Source: Deltaproteobacteria bacterium (GTDB lineage: Bacteria; Desulfobacterota; Dissulfuribacteria; Dissulfuribacterales; JALVPX01). From it: a stretch of 6,048 bases of DNA. Where the stretch lies: contig JAMOVF010000145.1 of NCBI GenBank assembly GCA_027061625.1, forward strand, positions 1-6,048, given 5' to 3'. Within the stretch, counting starts at the first letter, position 1. The number at the start of each line of letters is the position of its first letter. The notes beneath the pieces were generated by a model, which saw only the letters and a program-made list of their open reading frames with translations, searched no databases and had not been told where the DNA came from. Position numbers and translations under genes: made by a program. This document shows positions 1-6,048 of the stretch, in pieces.

Positions 1-1
1 T

Positions 2-700
2 AAAGTGATAACCTATGGAACAACAGAAAAAAGCGATTACCAGCTGATCGGCTGGAAGGATTCTGGCGATCATATTGACTTTGAGATTGCACCAAAGGGA
101 GGAGAAAGGATAAAAGGCAGCCTTGCAATGCCAGGTATGCACAACGCCCTTAATTGTTGTGCAGTGGTGGCCCTTTGCAGTGAGCTGGGCCTTCCTGTCA
201 CTAAAGCTTTAAAGGGATTGTCGCAATGTGCTGGCGTTAAAAGGCGCCAAGAAGTGCTGGGTGAAGTTAACGGCAGGGTGATAATTGATGACTTTGCCCA
301 CCATCCCAGTGCAGTTTCAGAAACATTAAAGGCGCTCAAGGCCAGATATCCTGACAGGAGGCTTGTGGCCATATTTGAACCGCGTACAAATACAAGCAGA
401 AGAGCCATCTTTCAAAACCGCTATCCTTCCTCCTTTGAAGCAGCAGATCTGGTCTTGGTAAGGGAAGTTCCCGATCCTGAAAAGGCCCCAGAAGGGGACC
501 GCTTTTCTTCCCAAAAATTGGTTGAAGACTTGCAAACACTTGGCAAAGAGGCCCTCTTATTTCCTTCTGGGCCTGATATAGTTCAATTTTTAAAATCAGC
601 CAGCAAACCAGGAGATGTAATTTCTGTATTGTCAAATGGCCCATTTGAAGGGATACACGGAATGCTGCTGGAATCATTCAAAAATCAGGCAAGGGTATGA
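2..700 (+). CDS. mpl: UDP-N-acetylmuramate:L-alanyl-gamma-D-glutamyl-meso-diaminopimelate ligase (Mpl), C-terminal part, 5' end outside window
   Basis: Mpl is a cytoplasmic Mur-ligase relative. It joins the recycled murein tripeptide to UDP-MurNAc with ATP, returning it to peptidoglycan synthesis. About 232 codons are visible and the frame is open to the left edge, so the GTG at position 5 is not the true start. The N-terminal nucleotide-sugar domain and the ATP P-loop (GTxGKT type) lie outside. Visible features are the end of the central domain (GMHNALNCCAVVALC, like the MurC/Mpl MxGxHNxxN motif), then KRRQEVLGEVNG and the DDFAHHPSA motif that opens the C-terminal domain. EPRTNT and SNGPFEGIHG follow. 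DDFAHHP with EPRTNT and a final SNGxFxGIH favour Mpl over MurC, which usually has DDYGHHP. The stop overlaps the tgt start (ATGA), indicating one operon. No frameshift is seen. Confidence in the family is high; Mpl versus an unusual MurC is the only alternative. Confidence 0.92.
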   Translation, partial: KVITYGTTEKSDYQLIGWKDSGDHIDFEIAPKGGERIKGSLAMPGMHNALNCCAVVALCSELGLPVTKALKGLSQCAGVKRRQEVLGEVNGRVIIDDFAHHPSAVSETLKALKARYPDRRLVAIFEPRTNTSRRAIFQNRYPSSFEAADLVLVREVPDPEKAPEGDRFSSQKLVEDLQTLGKEALLFPSGPDIVQFLKSASKPGDVISVLSNGPFEGIHGMLLESFKNQARV

Positions 701-1812
701 GATTTCAGGAACGAAACAGGAGCAGCCAGGGCCTTTCCCGCAGGGGGGTGCTGCATACACATCATGGTCCCATTGAGACCCCTGTTTTTATGCCGGTAGG
801 AACCCAGGCAAGTGTTAAATCTGTGACTCCTGAGGAGTTATTAGAGTGCGGTGCCCAAATTATTTTAGGCAATACCTACCATCTCTTTCTGCGGCCAGGG
901 CATGAGCTTATTGGAAGGCTTGGAGGCCTTCACCGCTTCATGCATTGGGATCGGCCAATTTTGACAGACAGCGGAGGCTTTCAGATTTACAGCCTTGCAG
1001 CCACACGCAAGATCGACGAAGAGGGGGCAACCTTCCGCTCTCATATAGATGGTGCGCTCAAAAAGCTTACCCCTGAAAATGTAATAGATATTCAGCAGAC
1101 TCTAGGCTCTGATATAATGATGTGCCTGGATTCCTGTATTCCCTACCCTGCTACCGAGGAAGAAGTAAAATATCATACCGAACTCACCAGCCGTTGGGCA
1201 AAGAGATGCCTTGAACGACGCACGCGGGAGGAATTGCTGCTCTTCGGCATAATCCAGGGCGGCATGTTTCCAGCCTGGCGTGAAAAGAGCGCCAAGGACC
1301 TGGTGAATATGGGCTTTGATGGCTATGCCATCGGAGGCCTGAGCGTTGGAGAACCACAGAAACTCATGCTGGAGATCATTGAATTGGTAAGGCCCCTTCT
1401 GCCTGATGAAAAACCGGTTTACCTGATGGGAGTGGGCACCCCGGAGGACATGGTAGAAGCAGTGGACCGCGGGGTGGATATGTTTGACTGCGTACTTCCA
1501 ACCAGGAACGCCAGAAATGGAATGCTCTTTACTTCATTTGGCAGGATTGTTATAAAGAATTCCCGTTTTGCTTCAGATGAGAAGCCTTTGGATCCGCTGT
1601 GCACGTGTTACACTTGCAGAAATTACAGCAGGGCCTACTTACGTCACCTTTTTATGGCCAGGGAGCTTTTGGCATACAGGCTCAATACGATACACAATTT
1701 GAGCTTCTTTTTGGGCCTGATGCAGGAAATGCGTAAGGCCATTGAGGAAGACAGATTCAAGGAGTTTAAACGGGAATTCTACAGAAAAAGGGAAAAAACA
1801 TGTTCGAACTAG
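697..1812 (+). CDS. tgt: Queuine/preQ1 tRNA-guanine transglycosylase (TGT)
   Basis: TGT exchanges guanine 34 in the anticodon of GUN tRNAs (Asp, Asn, His, Tyr) for the queuosine precursor preQ1. It acts in the cytoplasm. The 371 residues match the usual bacterial length and fold as one TIM barrel with a zinc subdomain. Visible motifs are DSGGFQ at 91-96 (D91, proposed general acid/base), LDSC at 144-147, GGLSVGE at 213-219, and DMFDCVLPTR at 261-270 (D264, nucleophile by analogy with the E. coli enzyme). The zinc ligands are C302, C304, C307 and H333. C147 and V217 sit where bacterial preQ1-specific enzymes carry Cys and Val, so preQ1 rather than queuine is the likely substrate. The ATG overlaps the mpl stop by four bases and lies just after a weak AAGGG, suggesting coupled translation. 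The 3' end overlaps yajC by 13 bases. All key residues are intact. Confidence 0.97.
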   Translation: MRFQERNRSSQGLSRRGVLHTHHGPIETPVFMPVGTQASVKSVTPEELLECGAQIILGNTYHLFLRPGHELIGRLGGLHRFMHWDRPILTDSGGFQIYSLAATRKIDEEGATFRSHIDGALKKLTPENVIDIQQTLGSDIMMCLDSCIPYPATEEEVKYHTELTSRWAKRCLERRTREELLLFGIIQGGMFPAWREKSAKDLVNMGFDGYAIGGLSVGEPQKLMLEIIELVRPLLPDEKPVYLMGVGTPEDMVEAVDRGVDMFDCVLPTRNARNGMLFTSFGRIVIKNSRFASDEKPLDPLCTCYTCRNYSRAYLRHLFMARELLAYRLNTIHNLSFFLGLMQEMRKAIEEDRFKEFKREFYRKREKTCSN

Positions 1813-2144
1813 TACAAACCGTTTATGCAATGGGACCACCACCGCAGGGACAGGGAGGTGGAGCACCTGGCAATCCGCTCATCTCATTTCTGCCTCTGAT
1901 TGTAATTTTCTTGATTTTTTATTTCTTGCTGATACGTCCACAGCAAAAAAGGGCAAAAGAACACAGGGCTTTTTTGGAATCGCTTAAACGGGGAGATGAA
2001 GTGGTCACTACTGGCGGCCTTATCGGCAAGGTCACCGGCCTTACAGACGATGTGGTCACCTTGGAGATCGCAGATAATGTCAGGGTAAAGGTGGCAAGAA
2101 GCGCTATAGCCGGAAGGCCTAGTCAGAAAAACGCTTCCAAATAA
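1800..2144 (+). CDS. yajC: Sec translocon accessory subunit YajC
   Basis: YajC is a small inner-membrane protein that associates with SecDF and the SecYEG-YidC holotranslocon. It is non-essential in E. coli. The 114-residue product has a short N-terminal segment rich in Gly and Pro (residues 11-25) and one transmembrane helix at about 27-45. This is followed by the family hallmark RPQQKR (46-51) and the cytoplasmic motif GDEVVTTGGLIGKV (65-78). The ATG lies inside the last codons of tgt (13-base overlap) behind a weak AGGG, which implies translational coupling. A later in-frame ATG (residue 11) would still keep the helix but has no better ribosome site. In many bacteria yajC is followed by secD and secF. 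Here the next gene, mnmE, lies seven bases away on the opposite strand, so yajC is the last gene of its operon. Confidence 0.95.
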   Translation: MFELVQTVYAMGPPPQGQGGGAPGNPLISFLPLIVIFLIFYFLLIRPQQKRAKEHRAFLESLKRGDEVVTTGGLIGKVTGLTDDVVTLEIADNVRVKVARSAIAGRPSQKNASK

Positions 2145-2151
2145 GCACCGT

Positions 2152-3585
2152 TTATTTTCCTAGACAGAAATTGCTGAAAATTTGATCCAGCAGATCTTCA
2201 GAGGCGCTGGCACCAGTTATCTCATCCAAGCTGCTGATAGCGTCTCTGAGATCAATGGCTATGATCTCGGGGCTCATTGCAGTTTCCAGATTTTGAACGG
2301 CCTTTTTTAATGCAGTTTGGGCATCTTGAGCACTTATCTTCTGCCTAAGGGAAGGCATTATCTCAGGCGGCTCACCTTGATCTGAAGATAAAAGCCTCTT
2401 GGCCAAGGCCTTTGTCAACTCCGTAAGCCCTTGGCCTGTTTTTGCCGAAACCAAAATACATTCCAGGTTGTTTAACCCTAGTTTGCTGGCTGCTTTAGCT
2501 TTCACCATATTGACTAAATGATCAATTTCTGAAGACTCTATGAGATCAATCTTATTTATAACGATTAGCAGAGTTTCTTCCTTGGCAAGCGGCGCAATTT
2601 CATCAAGCACGGCCTCATCTTCTGGGGACAACTCTGCGGCATCCAGCACCCACAAGGCCAACGAGGCCTTTTCTGCCAACTCTCCCACCTTTGCAATACC
2701 TAGCGCCTCAACAGGGTCTGGGCTCAGCCTTATTCCAGCTGTATCTATCAACTTTACAGCTATCCCCTCAATGGATACCTCTGCCTCAATCACATCCCTG
2801 GTAGTTCCCGGTATAGAACTTACAATGGCCCGTTCCCGGCAGACCAAGGCGTTTAACAGGCTTGATTTTCCAACATTGGGCCTGCCCACAATGAGCACCG
2901 TAGCCCCTTCACGCCAAATTTGGCTCCTGTCATAGGCATTTATCACCTCTTCCAAAAGCGGCAGGGCATCTATTTTTATTTTTTCCAGGATATGCGATTC
3001 AGAGATTATTTCCTCTTCCTCTTCAGGGTAATCGATAGCCACTTCCACAGCAGCCAGGGCCTCTAAGAGCTTTTCTTTTACAGAATGAATTTTTTGACTA
3101 AGGGCGCCGCTCAATTGGCCTGCTGCAGCAATGGCGGCTGCATCGCCTTTTGTTGTCGTCAATGCAATCACGGCCTCTGCCTGGGCCAGATCGATACGTC
3201 CATTTAAAAAGGCACGCTTTGTAAACTCACCAGGCATTGCAGGGCGGGCGCCATAGGTCAGGACAAGCTGCAAGATTTTATTCAACAGGGCTGGCCCGCT
3301 GTGGCAATGGATTTCCAGCACATCTTCCCTGGTATAACTGCGTGGTGAAAGCATCAAAGTGCAGAGCACTTCATCCACCAGCTGCCCGCTGCCCGGATCC
3401 TTGATCCATCCATAATAGAGATGATGAGATTTTGGCTGGTCTATTTTTCTTGCAGGCTTGAAAATAGTATCAAAAATATAGCGGGACTTAGGGCCGCTCA
3501 CCTTTACAATGCCCACACCTCCAGGGCCGTAAGGAGTTGCAATTGCTGCTATTGTATCGCTATCCCTGCGAAGATCTATTGCCAC
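2152..3585 (-). CDS. mnmE: tRNA uridine-5-carboxymethylaminomethyl(34) synthesis GTPase MnmE (TrmE)
   Basis: MnmE works with MnmG to install (carboxymethyl)aminomethyl groups on wobble uridine 34 of several tRNAs, using a methylene-tetrahydrofolate carbon and GTP hydrolysis. The 477 residues are slightly longer than the E. coli protein. The N-terminal folate-binding domain (about 8-125) contains TPYGPGGVGIVKVSG and EIHCHSG, where HGG is more usual. A helical domain starts near FLNGRIDLAQAEAV. The inserted G domain has G1 GRPNVGKSS (234-242), G2 TTRD (261-264), G3 DTAG (281-284), G4 NKID (344-347) and G5 SAK (380-382). The C terminus FCLGK carries the conserved Cys474. The start is GTG; no other ATG, GTG or TTG lies between it and the upstream in-frame stop. 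It begins 26 bases inside jag and lacks a well-spaced ribosome site, so translational coupling to jag is likely. It is the last gene of the yidC-jag-mnmE run. Confidence 0.97.
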   Translation of the reverse strand: MAIDLRRDSDTIAAIATPYGPGGVGIVKVSGPKSRYIFDTIFKPARKIDQPKSHHLYYGWIKDPGSGQLVDEVLCTLMLSPRSYTREDVLEIHCHSGPALLNKILQLVLTYGARPAMPGEFTKRAFLNGRIDLAQAEAVIALTTTKGDAAAIAAAGQLSGALSQKIHSVKEKLLEALAAVEVAIDYPEEEEEIISESHILEKIKIDALPLLEEVINAYDRSQIWREGATVLIVGRPNVGKSSLLNALVCRERAIVSSIPGTTRDVIEAEVSIEGIAVKLIDTAGIRLSPDPVEALGIAKVGELAEKASLALWVLDAAELSPEDEAVLDEIAPLAKEETLLIVINKIDLIESSEIDHLVNMVKAKAASKLGLNNLECILVSAKTGQGLTELTKALAKRLLSSDQGEPPEIMPSLRQKISAQDAQTALKKAVQNLETAMSPEIIAIDLRDAISSLDEITGASASEDLLDQIFSNFCLGK

Positions 3586-4414
3586 TTCTGCTTCTGTAGT
3601 TGTTTTTCCTCCTTCTAGGACCCCTTCTGTTTTTGCGCAATGGAACTATGAGCACCTTTCTGCGCAGCCCCTCTCCTATACTTCTGGTTTTGATCCCTGG
3701 GAAATTTTTGAGCGCTATGTGGACAGTGCGCCTGTCTCTGGCGCCCATGGGATTAAGGGCAAGGTCCTTGCCCAATCTTTTTGCCTTGTTTGCAATACGC
3801 TGAGCCAAAAGACGAAGGTTACGGCTTCTCTTTTCCCTATACCCACCTGCATCTATTGCTACCCTGCGGCATTCAGGCATCTTTTTTGACAAAATGCGGT
3901 TTACTATATATTCGAGGGCATTCAACGTATCTCCCTCTTTTCCAATAATTAAAGAGAGATCAGGGCCTATTATCTCTAGAAAAGGCCCATCTTCATTGGT
4001 CTGGATCACTACTTCTCCTTCGAAGCCTGCCTTTTCCAAAAGATTATCTGCTATCTCTTTAGCTATCCGCAGGGTCTCTTCCCTGTCTTCTTCATATATA
4101 TCTTGATCTTTTTCTACAGAAACTGATTGGGCATTATCTTCTGTTTCTTCAAACAAGGTGGGTTGCTCTTCGATCTTAGGCTTTTGTGGCTCCACAGCCT
4201 CTTCCGGCAACGCCTTTTCCTCAACTGCATCTATTTCTTTAAGGCATTTGGCCCTGATTTTGGCCTTGCGGCCCCCTAACCCAAAAAGGCCTGTAGAGCC
4301 TTTAGTTACTATTTCATATTCCAGTTCAGACTCTGTGCAATTATAGTGTTTACATGCGAGCTCTATGGCTTTTTCTACGGTTTTTTCCTCAAATTCAACA
4401 AACTGTTTTTCCAT
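3560..4414 (-). CDS. jag: Jag/KhpB family KH-R3H RNA-binding protein
   Basis: Jag (KhpB, SpoIIIJ-associated protein) binds RNA and in Firmicutes affects cell division and elongation. Its role in Gram-negatives is poorly known. Counting from the upstream GTG (286 residues), the Jag-N domain spans about 5-58 and includes GSTGLFGLGGRKAKI. A strongly acidic linker covers 62-117. The KH domain spans about 118-195 with the GxxG loop in IIGKEGDT (158-165). The R3H domain spans about 197-262 with R230-x3-H234 after NPMGARD. A basic Arg-rich tail covers 263-286. I chose the ATG (residue 3 of the longer form, 284 residues) because GAGGA lies nine bases before it. The GTG at 4420 is only three bases from that site, so it is less likely. 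The gap to yidC is 37 bases and the 3' end overlaps mnmE by 26 bases, consistent with one operon. Confidence 0.95.
   Translation of the reverse strand: MEKQFVEFEEKTVEKAIELACKHYNCTESELEYEIVTKGSTGLFGLGGRKAKIRAKCLKEIDAVEEKALPEEAVEPQKPKIEEQPTLFEETEDNAQSVSVEKDQDIYEEDREETLRIAKEIADNLLEKAGFEGEVVIQTNEDGPFLEIIGPDLSLIIGKEGDTLNALEYIVNRILSKKMPECRRVAIDAGGYREKRSRNLRLLAQRIANKAKRLGKDLALNPMGARDRRTVHIALKNFPGIKTRSIGEGLRRKVLIVPLRKNRRGPRRRKNNYRSRSGNRSSQG
3608..3614 (-). promoter_or_regulatory. AAGGAGG Shine-Dalgarno-like sequence inside the end of jag, upstream of mnmE
   Basis: On the minus strand a full AAGGAGG is present but ends 22 bases before the mnmE GTG, far beyond the usual 5-9. No start codon in the mnmE frame lies at the right distance. 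In the jag frame the bases encode tandem AGG-AGG arginines of the basic tail. It may hold or pause ribosomes close to mnmE, or it may be a by-product of arginine codons. Confidence 0.3.
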
Positions 4415-4423
4415 GATCACTGT

Positions 4424-4428
4424 TCCTC
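4424..4428 (-). promoter_or_regulatory. Ribosome binding site of jag (GAGGA)
   Basis: On the minus strand GAGGA lies nine bases before the ATG at 4414 and three bases before the in-frame GTG at 4420. The spacing favours the ATG and thus a jag product two residues shorter than the longest reading. The site overlaps one end of a 12-base palindrome. Confidence 0.6.
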
Positions 4429-4438
4429 AAAATTTTGA
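4427..4438. repeat. Perfect 12-base palindrome TCAAAATTTTGA between yidC and jag
   Basis: The sequence TCAAAATTTTGA is its own reverse complement. It sits in the 37-base yidC-jag gap and its jag-proximal end overlaps the GAGGA ribosome site. It has no loop, so it would form a poor RNA hairpin. It might be a protein-binding site, but it is AT-rich and short enough to be chance. It is not followed by a T-run suited to a terminator. Confidence 0.5.
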
Positions 4439-4451
4439 CAAAGATTCTATC

Positions 4452-6048
4452 TCAATCAGAAAACTTATTCACATAATATTGCTGAGCAATGGATAGCAAA
4501 TTATTCACCAGCCAATAAAGCACCAAACCTGACGGAAAATTAATAAACAGGAAAGTGAAAACTATAGGCAGAAACTGCATCATTTTTGCCTGTGACGGGT
4601 CCATAGAAGTTGGACTCATCTTCTGCTGAAGATACATTGATGCTCCCATAAGGATGGTCAATACTGGAATCCCTCCTAAATAGGGAATCTCAACGCCAGG
4701 AATCATCAACCTGTCGGGAGCTGACAGGTCATTAATCCATAAGGCAAAGGGCGCATGTCTCAACTCAATGGCCTGCAAAAGAACCTTATACAATGCAAAA
4801 AATACCGGAATTTGCACCAGCATAGGAAGGCATCCGCTCATAGGGTTGACCTTATAGGTCTTGTAAAGCTGCATCAGCTCCCTATTCATACGCTCTTTGT
4901 CATCACCATATTTTTCCTTAAGCTTTTTCAGCTTAGGCTGGATTTTCTGCATGGTCTTCATGGACTTAGCGCTCTTTTGAGCCAACGGCCAGAAGACAAT
5001 CTTTATAAGAATAGTTACTATAATGATAGCAACACCATAATTACCAGTGTAGCGGTAAATAAATTTCAATAAATAAAGTAAGGGTTTTGCTACTGGGTCA
5101 AACCATCCAAAATTTATGGCTTTTGAAAGATTATGGCCCATAGCATTCAGCTGATCAATCTCCTTGGGGCCTAAATAGAGTCCCATTTCAAATGTATTGC
5201 GGTCTTCTTTGGAAGAAAGGTCAATAGAGGTTAGACCTTTATCATTCTTTTTTTCTATAAGGAGATCCCATAAAGAGTTTTCAACTGTTGGAATCATGGC
5301 CATCATGAAATAGTTATCGCCATAGGCAACCCAGTCCAGGGAACCTGTATAGGTGTGTTTTTCACCCGCATTTTTGAGTTTAATTTCCTGCAGCTTATTA
5401 TTGGCATAATAGGATGGGCCTGAAAAAACATAACGGGAAGACTCTGTGTAAGGCATGTTGTGCAAGATCATTCCATTAGGCACCAATTGATCCTTGCTGC
5501 TGGTTATCTCTGCCTGGACCCAGTAACTGTTGTTGGTGAATGTAAATTTTTTGGCCACGATTGTGCCATCCTGCAGCCTTGCCTTTAGAGTTAAAGAAGC
5601 TGTGGGCTCCGATGGAGTCAGACTAATCTTTTCTTGATCTGCCACAAAAAGCAGACTATTTACATCAATTGGTGAACCAGCAACTTTAATGGCAAGCGGC
5701 AGCATGTTGGGTGGAACATTGACCAGATCTTGAAGCGGAGAATCTTTCTCTATGGAAACCCTATACTTTTTAAGGTAACAGTGTTTAAGAAGACCTCCTC
5801 TCTCTGTAATCACCGCCTTTATCAGATCACTCTCAATTACTATATCCTTTGGTTCCCTGCCGGGTTGGATAGGTGGTGGGGAAATAACAGCAGGTTGTGA
5901 AACAACCTCTTTCTCTTTAACTGCTGGTTTGGTCGCAGGAGATTGAATAGCTGCCTTGCTATTATCTGGCTGGCTATTTTTTGCTGCTGCTTCAAGTTGC
6001 TGTGTGCTGCTGGACCCTGCTTTGGCTTTTTGCTGCTGAGGTTTTACA
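4452..6048 (-). CDS. yidC: Membrane protein insertase YidC, 5' end outside window
   Basis: YidC inserts and folds inner-membrane proteins, alone or with SecYEG. The frame is open to the right edge: 531 residues are visible and only the start and first transmembrane helix should be missing. A GTG at 5813 is not the start, because the conserved opening of the P1 domain (EPKDIVIESDLIKAV) is encoded upstream of it. Visible residues 1-63 form a Gln/Ala/Lys/Pro/Ser-rich periplasmic linker. The P1 domain covers about 65-315. The core helices follow: one around GVAIIIVTILIKIVFWPL (338-355), the cytoplasmic loop with YGDDKERMNRELMQLYK (380-396) and KVNPMSGC, then a helix at about 406-427. Further on are ILMGASMYLQQKMSPT and a final helical stretch at 493-525 with FPSGLVLYWLVNN. 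A Lys (codon 5001-5003) replaces the groove Arg equivalent to E. coli R366. The C-terminal tail is very short. jag follows 37 bases downstream. Confidence 0.97.
   Translation of the reverse strand, partial: VKPQQQKAKAGSSSTQQLEAAAKNSQPDNSKAAIQSPATKPAVKEKEVVSQPAVISPPPIQPGREPKDIVIESDLIKAVITERGGLLKHCYLKKYRVSIEKDSPLQDLVNVPPNMLPLAIKVAGSPIDVNSLLFVADQEKISLTPSEPTASLTLKARLQDGTIVAKKFTFTNNSYWVQAEITSSKDQLVPNGMILHNMPYTESSRYVFSGPSYYANNKLQEIKLKNAGEKHTYTGSLDWVAYGDNYFMMAMIPTVENSLWDLLIEKKNDKGLTSIDLSSKEDRNTFEMGLYLGPKEIDQLNAMGHNLSKAINFGWFDPVAKPLLYLLKFIYRYTGNYGVAIIIVTILIKIVFWPLAQKSAKSMKTMQKIQPKLKKLKEKYGDDKERMNRELMQLYKTYKVNPMSGCLPMLVQIPVFFALYKVLLQAIELRHAPFALWINDLSAPDRLMIPGVEIPYLGGIPVLTILMGASMYLQQKMSPTSMDPSQAKMMQFLPIVFTFLFINFPSGLVLYWLVNNLLSIAQQYYVNKFSD

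Noticed and set aside
70..677. Open frames on the minus strand across the mpl region (about 112 and 113 codons)
   Set aside because: They lie entirely opposite the well-matched mpl coding frame, and their translations show no recognisable domain.
1742..1987. Plus-strand open frame of 81 codons spanning the tgt-yajC overlap
   Set aside because: It is an alternate frame of two strongly supported genes, with no family resemblance.
2129..2153. Strong bidirectional terminator at the convergent junction
   Set aside because: The possible stem is AT-rich, bulged and short. It is kept as an observation but not called as a terminator.
2540..2935. Plus-strand open frame of 131 codons opposite the mnmE G domain
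   Set aside because: It is antisense to the conserved GTPase motifs. Its Ser/Ala-rich product is what reverse reading of such codons gives.
4755..5072. Plus-strand open frame of 105 codons opposite yidC
   Set aside because: It lies antisense to conserved YidC transmembrane helices, with no own ribosome site or domain.
5811..5813. GTG as the start of yidC
   Set aside because: Conserved P1-domain sequence and an open frame continue upstream to the window edge, so this is an internal valine codon.
5979..6042. Repeated TGC/CTG triplets resembling a short tandem repeat
   Set aside because: On the minus strand these are Gln and Ala codons of the low-complexity YidC periplasmic linker. The repeat is imperfect and explained by protein composition.
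1..6048. A novel defence, mobile or RNA-based system
   Set aside because: Every stretch is covered by six familiar housekeeping genes with intact motifs. There are no direct repeats, integrase or transposase genes, or large non-coding gaps.

Overview
The window is an ordinary, densely packed bacterial housekeeping segment. Two gene groups face each other and meet at a convergent junction of only seven bases near position 2148. All six genes are recognisable. Two run off the window: mpl at the left edge and yidC at the right edge, both missing their 5' ends. There is no RNA gene, mobile element, CRISPR array or gene-free stretch longer than about 40 bases.

Plus strand, left to right: the C-terminal part of mpl (murein tripeptide ligase, peptidoglycan recycling), tgt (tRNA-guanine transglycosylase, queuosine pathway) and yajC (small Sec-translocase accessory protein). 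mpl and tgt share an ATGA stop/start. tgt and yajC overlap by 13 bases. The three are therefore very likely co-transcribed and translationally coupled.

Minus strand, in transcription order (right to left): yidC (membrane protein insertase), jag/khpB (KH-R3H RNA-binding protein) and mnmE (tRNA U34-modifying GTPase). This is the classic yidC-jag-mnmE block usually found downstream of rpmH-rnpA-yidD. Those upstream genes would be expected just beyond the right edge, but they are not visible here.

The long periplasmic P1 domain of YidC and the presence of Mpl point to a Gram-negative, diderm organism. Moderate GC, the tgt-yajC pairing and the style of the YidC core, including Lys at the hydrophilic-groove Arg position, fit Desulfobacterota (former Deltaproteobacteria) best. 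That placement is an inference from family resemblance, not proven by the window.

Functionally the segment mixes envelope biogenesis (mpl, yajC, yidC) with translation and tRNA wobble-base modification (tgt, mnmE) and RNA binding (jag). I found no evidence of an undescribed system. The points worth a second look are small: yajC lacks the usual following secD/secF, the convergent junction leaves almost no room for terminators, the YidC groove carries Lys instead of Arg, and several starts (jag, mnmE, yidC) need care.
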